NCBI RefSeq assembly: GCF_000392615.1
Contig: NZ_KB933406.1
Location: 1 to 64,000, forward strand
Reading direction: 5' to 3'
Origin: Lysinibacillus sphaericus OT4b.31
GTDB taxonomy: Bacteria; Bacillota; Bacilli; Bacillales_A; Planococcaceae
DNA length: 64,000 nt
The notes beneath the pieces were generated by a model that worked only from the letters and a program-made list of their open reading frames with translations, searched no databases and was not told the origin of the DNA. The translations under genes and the position numbers were made by a program. Positions 1-10,568 of this stretch are shown here, one piece after another. Each line of letters begins with the position of its first letter. Position 1 is the first letter of the stretch.

Positions 1-85
1 ATCACAAATCAAAATGTTCATGTTGCTTTGAAATAAAGTTTGAGCAAAAATACCTTACAAACCCTCATTTTACGATAAATAAGAA

Positions 86-122
86 GAATCCCTTTTGAAA
101 AAAGATTGATCAAAAGGGATTC
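86..122. terminator. Bidirectional hairpin terminator
   Basis: Perfect 12-bp stem (GAATCCCTTTTG and its complement) with a 13-base loop. It lies between the left edge of the window and the minus-strand gene remnant at 234-428. Nothing else is recognisable in bases 1-233 except a copy of the short repeat near 190. Confidence 0.7.
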
Positions 123-186
123 CTCTTTAGCAGTTTTAAGTTAGGTCATTATAAAAAAGTTTGATTATTTTCTACCTGTGTTGCTC

Positions 187-209
187 CACAATCGCGCCCG
201 ATTGTTGAA
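187..209. repeat. Dispersed short repeat, copy 1 (core GCGCCCGATTG)
   Basis: One of three copies in the first 1.3 kb sharing the core AATTGCGCCCGATTG with small changes (others near 511-532 and 1259-1285). The copies sit only between genes. The family is not identified. Confidence 0.5.
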
Positions 210-233
210 TAAACCTATACTCTTCTTTTATTC

Positions 234-428
234 TTATACATCAGGATTTTCACTAGAGGCTTTCCACTCCAATTCATTTAACAGATTCAATGCTTTTTGA
301 GTTGAGTCAATCAATGAGAAATCTTCTTTTGTTTTTCTTAGTTTCAATGCCTCTAAAAAACATTCTTCGGCTTCATTTTGCCTCGCTAATTTCATAAGGC
401 ATTTATCTTTGTGTTGCTAGCCATACAT
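234..428 (-). pseudogene. TPR-like small gene with an in-frame TAG at codon 4
   Basis: A good ribosome site (AGAAGGAG) stands 8 bases before an ATG, but codon 4 is TAG (417-419). After it the same frame stays open for about 60 codons to TAA at 234-236. The body reads like the end of a tetratricopeptide protein: a helix with KLARQNEAEECFLEALKLR, then a second with STQKALNLLNELEW. Such segments occur at the C-terminus of many Bacillales TPR proteins. It is probably a decayed fragment, but the intact ribosome site and clean frame leave an assembly error or readthrough possible. No neighbour shares its strand. Confidence 0.5.
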
Positions 429-510
429 GTGTATTTCTCCTTCTATTTATCAGAAACCTTTTTCGATTTCCAATCTAACCTTTTCAAATAGAAAAAGCAC
501 AATTCTTGCT

Positions 511-532
511 GCAGAATTGCGCACGATTGTTA
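511..532. repeat. Dispersed short repeat, copy 2
   Basis: GAATTGCGCACGATTGTT, one base different from the core of the copies near 190 and 1260. It lies in the AT-rich stretch 429-698, which otherwise holds only the leader of the next gene. Confidence 0.45.
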
Positions 533-698
533 GGTTACTTCATAATAAAATTTACAATAATTCAAGTACGATTCCCACATAACAATCAAATCAATATTTA
601 AAACAATAACAATATAATAAAAAACAAAATAAATTTATTGATAATCGATAAATGTTATATTAAAATCATATAATCATTAAATCAGTGAGGTGCTTTAA

Positions 699-1172
699 AT
701 GAATGGTAAACTAGGTTCAACTTTTTTCTTAAAGGCTGTTGCTTTTCTTATTGGAATTGCAGTACTTGCCGTGTGTATATTTTTGTTGCCTGAAGCAGCC
801 AGAAGAGATGCTATAGTGCGTCCAGGAGATTACTCGATATATCCGTTGTTAATATGTGCGTATGGAGTATGCATTACGTTTTCTGTAGCTTTGTATCAAG
901 CATATAAACTATTGAGTTATATCGATAGTAACAACGCTTTTTCCGAGTTATCCCTTAAATCCTTGAAGGTTATAAAAAAATGCGCTTTTACAATTATTTT
1001 CTTAATTTTATTAGTAATAGTTTACTTAAGGGTGTATGCCATGTTCACGGGTGATGACCCAGCAGGTCCAATAGCACTTGGACTAATAGGGATATTAGCA
1101 ACAGCTATCATCGCTGCCATTATGGACGTACTTCAAAAGCCATTAAAAAATACCCTAGAAAAAAAGAAATAA
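699..1172 (+). CDS. DUF2975 family membrane protein
   Basis: A 157-residue protein with four predicted membrane segments (about 10-30, 48-68, 92-112, 124-142). The stretch ALYQAYKLLSYIDSNNAFSE in the middle is typical of DUF2975 proteins, which have no known function. The ATG follows GAGGTG. In Bacilli this family is usually followed directly by a small Cro/CI-type regulator (YozG-like); none follows here, so this copy looks unpaired. The C-terminus ends in a short lysine-rich tail. Confidence 0.75.
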   Translation: MNGKLGSTFFLKAVAFLIGIAVLAVCIFLLPEAARRDAIVRPGDYSIYPLLICAYGVCITFSVALYQAYKLLSYIDSNNAFSELSLKSLKVIKKCAFTIIFLILLVIVYLRVYAMFTGDDPAGPIALGLIGILATAIIAAIMDVLQKPLKNTLEKKK

Positions 1173-1522
1173 AAATGTAGATGTTTATTTTGCAGGTATA
1201 ATATCTTCTTTCCCTATTAAATTAAATGGCTCTTAAATGAAAAATTGGCGCCTATTCTTTTTCAAGAATTGCGCCCGATTGCGGAATAGTGGAAAATGCG
1301 AAAGAGCTGCAAAATGTCATTTCTAAATTTTTTCTAATGCACCCCATCCTTGATTATAGTAACATCTTTTTTAGTCTCGCTAAAATTCCTTTAAGAAATA
1401 AAGCATTTTTTTCAAATCCACGGCGTTTACACCACCCGATACTATTAAAAGCACCTGTAAATCGATAAAAAGGCAATACAATTACCTGTTAAAGGATTTC
1501 TAAAATAGCTTTTACCCGTTAT
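1173..1522. other. Intergenic region with repeat copy 3
   Basis: No gene seen. At 1236-1285 it holds the third copy of the short repeat (AAGAATTGCGCCCGATTG). This copy is preceded by TTGGCGCC, so a partial inverted repeat can form. The rest is AT-rich without a clear terminator for serS. Confidence 0.5.
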
Positions 1523-2821
<1,299 letters not shown>

Positions 2822-2907
2822 TTAATGACATTGCATCCATTAAGTCTTGGTGTAATTGCGTTGCAAGCTAAATTCGAATAGCTCCGCTTTGAATCAAAAT
2901 AAACACA

Positions 2908-3154
2908 AAAAAGCCCCCATCCCTAAAAAGGGACGAGAGCTACCCGCGTTGCCACCCTAATTGATTAGGCATATACCTAATCCACTTATTTCATAACGGC
3001 ATTTCAGCCGGCTACAGCCTACTTACATTACTTCGACTGTGCAACTCCAGGACGGATTCACAAGTGCTTCTATCAGCTTCCACCAACCGCCGACTCTCTA
3101 AAAAAAACGTGCTTGCTACTACTTCCCATCATCGTGTTCAGTTATTTAAATTTT
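2908..3154 (-). ncRNA. T-box leader (serine-responsive) of serS
   Basis: On the minus strand the conserved T-box sequence AGGGTGGCAACGCGGGT (2942-2958) is followed by a terminator hairpin and T-run at 2908-2941. Upstream lies a typical stem I region: GAACACGATG start, the AGTA bulge, GGTTGGTGGAAGC, then GAATCC before TGGAG. The triplet UCC (3054-3056), a serine codon, sits where the specifier is expected. Uncharged tRNA-Ser should bind and stabilise the antiterminator. The T-box and terminator are seen directly; the exact specifier is inferred by position. Confidence 0.95.
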
Positions 3155-3160
3155 AACCAT

Positions 3161-3189
3161 ACTGTACTATATGAAAACAGATTTTGCAA
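3161..3189 (-). promoter_or_regulatory. Sigma-A promoter of the serS T-box leader
   Basis: TTGCAA (3184-3189), 17-base spacer, TACAGT (3161-3166) on the minus strand, placing the transcript start near 3154, just before the T-box stem I. Confidence 0.6.
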
Positions 3190-3507
3190 GTCATACCATA
3201 GGATACAAAATATTCTAGAATTCTTGAATCACCGGTTAATTCCGGATGAAATGCACAACCCAACAGGGTTGTTGAGATTTAACAAAGTAATGATCATTTA
3301 TTATCTTGTTAGCAACAATCACTAATGCATGTAACATGTAATATGAGTCATGCGATAAAGTTTATAGGCTGTTGATTACGCCAATAGCCCTTTCTACCAT
3401 TTCCCCATTCATTGTTAACAAAAAGAACCTTCTAGTAGTTATAGTAGAGATAGTTTTAATTTAGATTGAATCAAACGATTTTCATATATATTTTAAACAA
3501 CCTTACA
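3190..3507. other. Intergenic region downstream of asbF
   Basis: No gene supported. A weak hairpin near 3367-3389 (GGCT/AGCC core) could end the asb transcript. The rest is AT-rich without coding character on either strand. Confidence 0.4.
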
Positions 3508-4332
3508 TTATATTTGCACCAACTGCAACGCCTTCTTAACCTCCTGAACATCTTTTGCTAATACGCTCTTCACATTCGCTCCGAACCATTCCAATGACGC
3601 ATCTACCTCCGTGATTGAATGTACTCCTGCTAGAAATTCATCATAATCAATTGCACCTTCAAACAATGGAACCATCCCTTCTCTAGACCCTGATGCAGCA
3701 TAAACATTGTTGGGAGAAAAAACACCAAGTGATGAACGTGAGGCAATATTTTTAAAATGAAAATGTGAGATATAAGGACGAAGTTGCTTCATGGCGACAA
3801 TAGGGTTTAACCCTGATTCCCATATATGCAAAACGTCAAAGTTCACTCGTAGGCTTGAGTGATTCGTTTCTTCGAGTAACTGCATCGTTGAAGGTAAATT
3901 ATCTGTCAATGTGTTGGGATGAGTTTCAACAAGCAAATATTGTCCTTTTGACTCAAGATAATCACAGAGCATTCTAAGCCTAGAAATAAGTTCTGCCCTT
4001 TCTTTCTTACTCGTGTCTGAACTGCCCTGTTTTCCTACAAATGTACGAATCTTATTCGTTCCCCAGCGCTTTGCAAGTGAAGATAACTTCTCTGTTTCAG
4101 CCATCATCTCAGAAACTGGTGCTTCTAATGGCAAATAATCACTAAGCATGCTCGTTTCCAAACCGTAGGAGCTTAGCCAATCTGCTCCATATTGAAGTTC
4201 CTCTGCCAAGTTCTTTGCATGCACACCCCAGAGCTCGATTCCTTGAAAACCTTGAATTTTTGCAAAGTGAGCTATTTGATCAATCGAGTGGAGATGGTGC
4301 CGAAACGAGATCGTACAGATAGATAGTTTCAT
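3508..4332 (-). CDS. asbF: 3-dehydroshikimate dehydratase (petrobactin)
   Basis: Converts 3-dehydroshikimate to 3,4-dihydroxybenzoate, the catechol of petrobactin. It is a TIM-barrel enzyme of the sugar isomerase/AP-endonuclease type. The opening MKLSICTISFRHHLHSID and the metal ligands match the known AsbF layout: Glu in VETHPNT, Asp in RVNFDVLHIWESG, His in ISHFHFKN, Glu in ASLEWFG. The start at 4332 follows an AGAGG ribosome site and overlaps the asbE stop by four bases (ATGA), implying translational coupling. Last gene of the asb operon; about 274 residues, near the family length. Confidence 0.95.
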   Translation of the reverse strand: MKLSICTISFRHHLHSIDQIAHFAKIQGFQGIELWGVHAKNLAEELQYGADWLSSYGLETSMLSDYLPLEAPVSEMMAETEKLSSLAKRWGTNKIRTFVGKQGSSDTSKKERAELISRLRMLCDYLESKGQYLLVETHPNTLTDNLPSTMQLLEETNHSSLRVNFDVLHIWESGLNPIVAMKQLRPYISHFHFKNIASRSSLGVFSPNNVYAASGSREGMVPLFEGAIDYDEFLAGVHSITEVDASLEWFGANVKSVLAKDVQEVKKALQLVQI

Positions 4333-5303
4333 AACATAACCTCTTTCTTGTGCTGTAATGTTAACCATGCTTGAAAACATTCTTGTAATCCTTGCTTTAT
4401 CTTGAACTCAAGGAGATTTTGTTCTTCTAACTTCACAAAAATATCTTCAGCTAATAACAAATCTTGCGTCATCGCAAGTTTCATCGCTCGATACTGAATC
4501 GTTGTATAACCATTCACTAGACGCTCAATTTCATCACACCATGTTTCAAAGCCTTTCTCATCGCGGCCAAGAGCTTCCCAAAAAAACGCAAACGCATGTT
4601 CATATGCATACTTTCTAATCGCTAAAACCGGCAATTGTTTTAAGGCAGTCGGAAGTTTTGACATACTTTCTTTTTCTTTTCCTACGGTATACTCTTTAAT
4701 AATTTCGGTAATTGCTTCTGTCATCGGATTACTATGAAGCTTTATACATGTATTAAAATAGGCTTCAACCGTCTCTGTAGTTGGAGCAATAATCGTCTCA
4801 GAATCAAAGTAATAGCCACCTCCGACAGTTGGCTCTTGGATAGCATCTAAAATCCTCTCCTTCGGCAAAATCCCTTCCCAGCGAAAATCAGGGTCATACA
4901 TAAACCACTCTGCTTCATTTTCTGTCGATTCTAGCATCACATAATGTGGAAATGGACGTTGATGAAATTTATTCTCTCGCTCTGGAAGCATCGATAAATC
5001 CAGCATCACCATCACATGTTGATGTGGAGATTCATTTTCTAATAACCTTTGCAGCTTGTTTATATTTTCTTGTTTTGATTGTTCTTCGTCATACCATTTG
5101 TAAAGCTTGATTCCATAGAGCATTTCATACCATGTTTGAAAGAAATGATGATCAATACGATCTGAGTGGTATGCTAGCACTCCATTATCGAGCACATCAA
5201 AATCTGCATCCCATACCCCAAAATAGTAGGGCCTATGATCAACGCCTTTCGTTTTCTTAATAACTTCACAAACACAGCTAACAAAACAATGAACTTTTAT
5301 CAT
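4329..5303 (-). CDS. asbE: Petrobactin biosynthesis protein AsbE
   Basis: AsbE transfers 3,4-dihydroxybenzoate from the AsbD carrier to the spermidine arms of petrobactin. The 324-residue protein opens with MIKVHCFVSC, then VCEVIKK, and has YYFGVWDADFDV near residue 27, a start characteristic of AsbE. There are no membrane segments. A strong GGAGG site precedes the ATG, 13 bases after the asbD stop, and it overlaps asbF by four bases. The assignment rests on resemblance plus operon position between asbD and asbF. Confidence 0.92.
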   Translation of the reverse strand: MIKVHCFVSCVCEVIKKTKGVDHRPYYFGVWDADFDVLDNGVLAYHSDRIDHHFFQTWYEMLYGIKLYKWYDEEQSKQENINKLQRLLENESPHQHVMVMLDLSMLPERENKFHQRPFPHYVMLESTENEAEWFMYDPDFRWEGILPKERILDAIQEPTVGGGYYFDSETIIAPTTETVEAYFNTCIKLHSNPMTEAITEIIKEYTVGKEKESMSKLPTALKQLPVLAIRKYAYEHAFAFFWEALGRDEKGFETWCDEIERLVNGYTTIQYRAMKLAMTQDLLLAEDIFVKLEEQNLLEFKIKQGLQECFQAWLTLQHKKEVML

Positions 5304-5316
5304 TTTTCTCCTCCGA

Positions 5317-5574
5317 TTATTCTACTTTTTGCTGTTTTTCTAAAAAGCTTGCTAATGTTCCTACTGTTTTGAAATCTTTAGGAACGAGAATCTCATCGGG
5401 AATGGAAATGCCAAGATCCAACTCTAAATGAAGAATCAGTTGAAGGACCATAATTGAATCCATATACAAATCCTCATTTAACCGGGCATCTTCATTAAAA
5501 GAAGACAGTGTCTGCAACTCTAATGAATTTTCCATAATATCATAGATGCTCTTGATCAATTGTTGTCTCGTCAT
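5317..5574 (-). CDS. asbD: Aryl carrier protein AsbD
   Basis: An 85-residue acyl-carrier-type protein. The phosphopantetheine attachment serine is in LYMDSIMVLQ (DSI motif, about residue 40), followed by the usual amphipathic helices. It carries 3,4-dihydroxybenzoate as a thioester between AsbC and AsbE. It overlaps asbC by four bases, so the two are probably translated in step. Confidence 0.93.
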   Translation of the reverse strand: MTRQQLIKSIYDIMENSLELQTLSSFNEDARLNEDLYMDSIMVLQLILHLELDLGISIPDEILVPKDFKTVGTLASFLEKQQKVE

Positions 5575-6809
5575 ACTGGAATGCCTCCAAGTTTTTTTCT
5601 ACTTACTTTTCCATTTGGCAGCTTTTCAATTTCATGAACAAACACAAACTCCATCGGCATTTGATGTGGAGCGAGAAATTTCCGGCACCATTCTCTAAGC
5701 TCCATATTATCGATTGGTTCAGTAGACACGTATAGTGCACATACTCGCTCTCCTGATAGGTTGTTTTGTTTCTTATATACGACTGCTTCGACTATTCTTG
5801 GGTCATCCATTAACACGGTTTCAACATCTTGCGGATACACATTCAAGCCTGCTACATTAATCGTGTCATCCATTCTTGCAAGAAAAGAAAGAACATTATC
5901 TTCTATATAGCCAAGATCTTTTGTATAAATCGTTTGTGTAGACAATTCAATGATAATTTCGCTCGGTGCTTGTTTGTCACCAGCTGTCACCTTCACATGA
6001 GGGAGGGGGTAGCCCATTTCTTTAGGATCTTCCACATTAGGGTGAATCGCAACACACCCGGATTCAGAGCATCCATACTGCTGTAATACTTGGCGAGATT
6101 TCTCTCTTAATGATGTCAACCAGCTATGCGGCATCACAGTTCCTGACGTCATCACACGATCAAATTGTTGATCAATAGGCAATAAACGACTTAATGTATG
6201 AAGTAACGCTGGAGCCCCATAGAGTATGTGCTTAGGAAATTCTTTAAGCTTTTTCAAAATATATTTAGGATTACTATTCGTAATAATAACCGGCTTTGCT
6301 CCCCTTTTTATGCAAGCCAAGACACCACAAATGAATCCATAAGAATGAGTAACCGGACAAGCGACAATAGAATTTGTCAAGGAATCGACAGGTAACGTCT
6401 TCACATAGCTTTCAATCTCTTCTTCCACTGAATTCCACGTTCGTTCAATACATTTCGGAGCTCCTGTTGTACCTGAGCTCATTTGAACTAATACTCCTTC
6501 TTGGTGATTAGAATGATTTGATAGTTCGATGAAAGAATCGATATATTGGAACAACAAAAGATGACTACCTGCTGAAGAAGCAAGCCGCACAGCTCCCTCT
6601 TTTGGTGTCGCTGGATGGATTGGGACGACTGATCCACCTTTTTGGCGAATATATAAACATAGAGCTATATATTGGAAAATATCGTCCGTACAAATAGCTA
6701 GTCTGCGATTGTTACACTCTCTTAGATGAGATAAGCTTTCATATACTTCATATTGCTTCTCGATATCTTCTACTGTATAAAATTGATCATTGACATAAAA
6801 CATCATCAT
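5571..6809 (-). CDS. asbC: 3,4-dihydroxybenzoate-AMP ligase AsbC
   Basis: Activates 3,4-dihydroxybenzoate with ATP and loads it on AsbD. The 412-residue ANL-superfamily adenylating enzyme shows the phosphate loop MSSGTTGAPKCIE (about 110-122), the aromatic motif QYGCSESG, the hinge region TKDLGYIEDN and the C-terminal catalytic lysine region LPNGKVSRKKL. It is shorter than typical adenylation domains, as expected for AsbC. It overlaps asbB and asbD by four bases each, part of the tightly packed operon. Confidence 0.94.
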   Translation of the reverse strand: MMMFYVNDQFYTVEDIEKQYEVYESLSHLRECNNRRLAICTDDIFQYIALCLYIRQKGGSVVPIHPATPKEGAVRLASSAGSHLLLFQYIDSFIELSNHSNHQEGVLVQMSSGTTGAPKCIERTWNSVEEEIESYVKTLPVDSLTNSIVACPVTHSYGFICGVLACIKRGAKPVIITNSNPKYILKKLKEFPKHILYGAPALLHTLSRLLPIDQQFDRVMTSGTVMPHSWLTSLREKSRQVLQQYGCSESGCVAIHPNVEDPKEMGYPLPHVKVTAGDKQAPSEIIIELSTQTIYTKDLGYIEDNVLSFLARMDDTINVAGLNVYPQDVETVLMDDPRIVEAVVYKKQNNLSGERVCALYVSTEPIDNMELREWCRKFLAPHQMPMEFVFVHEIEKLPNGKVSRKKLGGIPV

Positions 6810-8560
6810 TCCCCCTTTTTATCCGCTTGCGCCAACGTATTGCTGACGATATGTCGAAAATTACCTTCTTCTTGATTTTGAAGTTTCTTGGTTAGCAAAG
6901 ATTCAACATAAATATGTGAGCTAGTATGCTGAAGCTGTTCATTTTTTGAGCATAATGAGGGAAATCGTTCAAAGTGCTTCTGTATTCCGTCCCTAACTTG
7001 ACTCCAAAAACGTGTTTCTGCAAATCCATACTGCTCTTCTAGTAAATAAGATAGTTCACTTAAATGAAACACGAATAATGTATCCATAACTAACTCTCGT
7101 AAAGCCTCTACAGAAGACATCCAATAATAATGATCGACAGGTGCATCTTTAAAACGCTCGTGTATCGTTTCGAAGTCTGGAACGAGGCTTCTGTCCGCAA
7201 TAAATTCTTCTATATATTCGATACTGTCATGGAAATCCCTCAGTACAACCCGAGTCGGCCAGCCATTTTGGTGTAATAAAATCATATTTTGTGCATGGGC
7301 CTCAACAGCAATACCTTGAGCGACAAGCAAGTGCCATACAGGAATAACACTCACTTCGATCAAGCGCTTTACCCACTCCTCCGTTCCATATCGGAAGAGC
7401 CAATCATCTATAAACGGACGCCCATCTTTCTCCATCATCATTAGCACCGTAAACGGTACCGCTTCCTCATCATCCTTCATATACGAGCGCACACTTTCTC
7501 GCCATACTGAACCAAGTTGACCTTCTAGTTTTCTGCTATGTTTTTTTGCATTCGGTTCAAAAATAATCCCTGCATATTCTTCCAGTACAATAAGAGATGC
7601 TTCCTTTTGTAAATAGGAGTCTAATTGAATCACTTGTTTAAGCCATGCTGAAATATGAGGAGCGGCACAAACAGCATGAGAATGTAATTTTCGTAATGAA
7701 GAGGTATTCACCATATTCATCGAGCATTTTAATTGCGCTTTTTCAGGATTTGAAAAATTCCATAATGTTCGCACCGATTGTGTTGCCCGATAGTAATCTC
7801 CTTTCACATCTAAGGGAATTAGATCTTTTAGCTCAATTAATCCAGCTAGTTCATGTTTCATGTTATGCCACTGCCAAGGATGAACCGGTAAAAACGTATA
7901 TTCCTCATGTGTTCCATCGAATACCGCAAGCTTTGCAAGAAGGTCTCCCCACATCAAATGCCCTAGCTCTCTTTTCCAAAAGCTCTCTTCCTCTTCAAGA
8001 ACAGTGATTCGTACGTAGCTTCTTCTCACTGCAACCCATTGAAGGGTAAATGATTGCTTTGCCTCAGGGCCATAGTCTTTATGGTCGTCGATCGTAAAAC
8101 CGGTTCTTGATTTAAAACAAGGGTGATAAGGATGTCCTTCAATGATTTCTGATTCTAATTCTTCATAGTTCGAATTTCTTCTTGACATTGGCATATGGAG
8201 ATGACGATCATTCCATTCACAAAGCTTACTCGTTAAATGAAGTTCTTTCAGTAATCGAGCTTTGTCTCTAACAGTCGAAAGTAATTCATCTACTAGATCC
8301 TCAAGCGTTGCCTCTAGTAACGTTTCATCTTTTCCTACTAGAAAAATACTATCTCCCTTTATTCGGATACGATCAAATGCCATTCTTGTCCCTTCACAAC
8401 GATAGGTGCACTTCTGTCCAACAAGAGTAAGGATTGAAGTCCTTTTATCTAGACGAGTTTCTTCATATTTGATTAGTCCTTCAAAAATCATTGCTTCCAC
8501 AAGCTGCCGCCTTACACGTAACTCTCCTTGTTTAGAAGCTAAAGGCTGTAGCTGCTGCAT
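6806..8560 (-). CDS. asbB: NRPS-independent siderophore synthetase AsbB
   Basis: An IucA/IucC-family synthetase that forms an amide between the citrate core and an amine arm in petrobactin assembly. The ATP and citrate region GHPYHPCFKSRTGF, the motif PVHPWQW and the C-terminal EAHAQNMIL are all present, followed by a FhuF-like C-terminal domain. The start at 8560 (MQQLQPLASK) is chosen because GAGGAGG lies six bases upstream; longer frames begin inside asbA. With this start the protein has 584 residues and overlaps asbA by 29 bases. Confidence 0.94.
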   Translation of the reverse strand: MQQLQPLASKQGELRVRRQLVEAMIFEGLIKYEETRLDKRTSILTLVGQKCTYRCEGTRMAFDRIRIKGDSIFLVGKDETLLEATLEDLVDELLSTVRDKARLLKELHLTSKLCEWNDRHLHMPMSRRNSNYEELESEIIEGHPYHPCFKSRTGFTIDDHKDYGPEAKQSFTLQWVAVRRSYVRITVLEEEESFWKRELGHLMWGDLLAKLAVFDGTHEEYTFLPVHPWQWHNMKHELAGLIELKDLIPLDVKGDYYRATQSVRTLWNFSNPEKAQLKCSMNMVNTSSLRKLHSHAVCAAPHISAWLKQVIQLDSYLQKEASLIVLEEYAGIIFEPNAKKHSRKLEGQLGSVWRESVRSYMKDDEEAVPFTVLMMMEKDGRPFIDDWLFRYGTEEWVKRLIEVSVIPVWHLLVAQGIAVEAHAQNMILLHQNGWPTRVVLRDFHDSIEYIEEFIADRSLVPDFETIHERFKDAPVDHYYWMSSVEALRELVMDTLFVFHLSELSYLLEEQYGFAETRFWSQVRDGIQKHFERFPSLCSKNEQLQHTSSHIYVESLLTKKLQNQEEGNFRHIVSNTLAQADKKGE

Positions 8561-10355
8561 ATTCTGCCTCCTCATACTGAAGAACAAACGGATTTGGAAT
8601 TTTCGTGTATACCGCTTGTTCAAGTTCGGCTTCTAGTTCATCTACATCATGAAACCTTGTTAATAAATTTGCTTTGAACGCAAGCTTTTCTTGTTTTAAA
8701 ATGTTACGAACAAATGCCTTCCCGAGACCTGTAAATTCTTTTTCTAATAAGTGCAGTTGATCGATAGACCACTTCAAAAGAATTTTTTCATCGATGAGTT
8801 GATCTGCTCCAAATCGGGAAATAACGGGAAACAATTGATTCATAAACAAATAATATGTAAATCTATCATGAATAAGGTCATCTTCGTAAAATAGCTCTTC
8901 TGTTTCATGTAAAGAAGGCTCTATTGAAAGAAGTTCTTCTTTATATGTTTTTGATAAGTAATAGCCTTGGTTATCACGATAATAATAAGTAGTTGGATAA
9001 CCTGAAGAAATGTTTAACACACTATTTTGCTGATGCGCTTCGAGAGCTATCCCATACTCATCGTGTAACCTTAATAATGATTCAATAGCACATTTCCAAT
9101 AGACTTTAAACCAATCTAAACTTACGCTTTCTAATGAGCGACATTCTGATTGAGAGATTTTCATGATGAGCTGACACAGTCTCGATTTTTCTTTAGGCAG
9201 AGGCTCTTGAACAAGAGCAGCGATCATGCAGATTCCTTCATCATGTCCTTTAGGAAATATGTTTGAGCGAAAAATAACCTCAAATCCTGATTCCGTCTGA
9301 TTTGGAAACTCTACAGTCATATAGGCTGGGTCATCAATCATCCGAAAAGATGAATGGTTCTGTAAGAAATCAATCTTATTCATTAACCGAGCCATAACAA
9401 TTCCAGCTTTTAGTTCATGAGTTCGATTTACCCTCAATGAATTCGTTATTTGGACAGGAATTGAAAACTTATACATCATTTCTTCATTTAAGCTATATAC
9501 GGTTCTTATCGAAGAAGTTGCTGTATAAAATGCCCCAAGTGCACCTTCATATTTTATCAATCCTTCAGCAAGCGCTTGTCTTACATACTGTTGCTGTAAA
9601 AGCCACTGTGCTTGAAGCGGGTGCATCGGAATGAGGCAATCCTTTTCTGACATAACAAAATCAGGTTGCGATTTTGTTAAAGACTGAAAAATAAGTTCAC
9701 TCGCACTTTTTTCTAATACAGAGGACTCTTTCACAATTTTACGGTCGACACGAAAATAGTGAAGTTGGAAAGAACCTTGTAGCTCTGGAGCAAAACTCGT
9801 TTGTTGCCAATTTGCCATTCCTTGTCTGCTTTTAGGTGTCGGATGAAGCCAATGTCCAAATAAGAGAGACTGCTCAGCTTCAATAAACGTATCGTTAGCT
9901 CCATTTTGTTTCTTATCTTCCAAACTCTTTTCAATATAATTTGCCATCGTTTGATAGCTCTCAATTATGCGAAGAATGAGTTCATCAAAATGGGAAGAAA
10001 GGCCAGGACATCCGTCCGCCTTTGCCATTAAATGTAGTTCTTGAATAAGCGTGATGAGTATCGTTAATTTATCTTCAAAAAGCCATTGTTTTTGTTTTGT
10101 ACAATACTTCAACGAGACGCCAAATAGATGTCTTCCAACAAGAGATTTGTATTCCACACCAAATGCAAAACGGGTGTTTTGTATCGGCAACTCAAGCTCT
10201 AACATATGTGCCTCTGTAATCAGGATAGATAGTTGCTGTTCTTTTATCCACTCCTCCTTTTTGACCCAATGTCCGCTACTCACTTCTCGTATATAACAAT
10301 TCATAAACGCCTGAAACGTTGCATTTTCTGCAATCTGTTTAGCAATCTGTTGCAT
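8532..10355 (-). CDS. asbA: NRPS-independent siderophore synthetase AsbA
   Basis: An IucA/IucC-family enzyme that joins spermidine to citrate, the first dedicated step of petrobactin core assembly. HWLHPTPKSRQGM (about residue 170-180), IPMHPLQAQW and EAHQQNSVL are the nucleotide and citrate motifs, parallel to those in AsbB. The start at 10355 (MQQIAKQIAENATFQAF) has AAAGGATGG eight bases upstream and matches the usual AsbA beginning; an ATG nine codons earlier lacks a spaced ribosome site. First gene of the operon. A perfect Fur box lies 41 bases upstream, so iron should repress it. Confidence 0.95.
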   Translation of the reverse strand: MQQIAKQIAENATFQAFMNCYIREVSSGHWVKKEEWIKEQQLSILITEAHMLELELPIQNTRFAFGVEYKSLVGRHLFGVSLKYCTKQKQWLFEDKLTILITLIQELHLMAKADGCPGLSSHFDELILRIIESYQTMANYIEKSLEDKKQNGANDTFIEAEQSLLFGHWLHPTPKSRQGMANWQQTSFAPELQGSFQLHYFRVDRKIVKESSVLEKSASELIFQSLTKSQPDFVMSEKDCLIPMHPLQAQWLLQQQYVRQALAEGLIKYEGALGAFYTATSSIRTVYSLNEEMMYKFSIPVQITNSLRVNRTHELKAGIVMARLMNKIDFLQNHSSFRMIDDPAYMTVEFPNQTESGFEVIFRSNIFPKGHDEGICMIAALVQEPLPKEKSRLCQLIMKISQSECRSLESVSLDWFKVYWKCAIESLLRLHDEYGIALEAHQQNSVLNISSGYPTTYYYRDNQGYYLSKTYKEELLSIEPSLHETEELFYEDDLIHDRFTYYLFMNQLFPVISRFGADQLIDEKILLKWSIDQLHLLEKEFTGLGKAFVRNILKQEKLAFKANLLTRFHDVDELEAELEQAVYTKIPNPFVLQYEEAEYAAATAFSF

Positions 10356-10395
10356 GTAATTAACCATCCTTTCACAGAGCATTCCTTCTAATAAA

Positions 10396-10410
10396 TGATA
10401 ATAATTATCA
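10396..10410. promoter_or_regulatory. Fur box, proximal
   Basis: TGATAATAATTATCA, a perfect 7-1-7 match to the classical Bacillus Fur operator, 41 bases before the asbA start. Binding here would block asb transcription when iron is plentiful. Confidence 0.93.
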
Positions 10411-10428
10411 TTTACTGTTAAAAAAATT

Positions 10429-10450
10429 AGTCTTTCTAATTAGAAAGACT
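10429..10450. promoter_or_regulatory. 22-bp perfect palindrome upstream of asbA
   Basis: Arms AGTCTTTC and GAAAGACT around TAATTA. On the minus strand it is followed by AATTTTTTT, so it could be a weak terminator or attenuator for RNA starting farther upstream, or an operator for a second regulator. It lies 18 bases from the proximal Fur box. Confidence 0.55.
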
Positions 10451-10568
10451 CATAATAAGAAGTAAATGGAAACAAATGTGTTGCTGACAAATGATACAAC
10501 TCCCTGTTAATTAAAAGAAAATTTTAAATTTATAAAATAATAGTTGATTAATAGCTATGTTTCACGGT

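Noticed and set aside
3113-3325. Open frame of 70 codons on the plus strand
   Set aside because: Lies across the promoter and stem I of the serS T-box leader and has no ribosome site.
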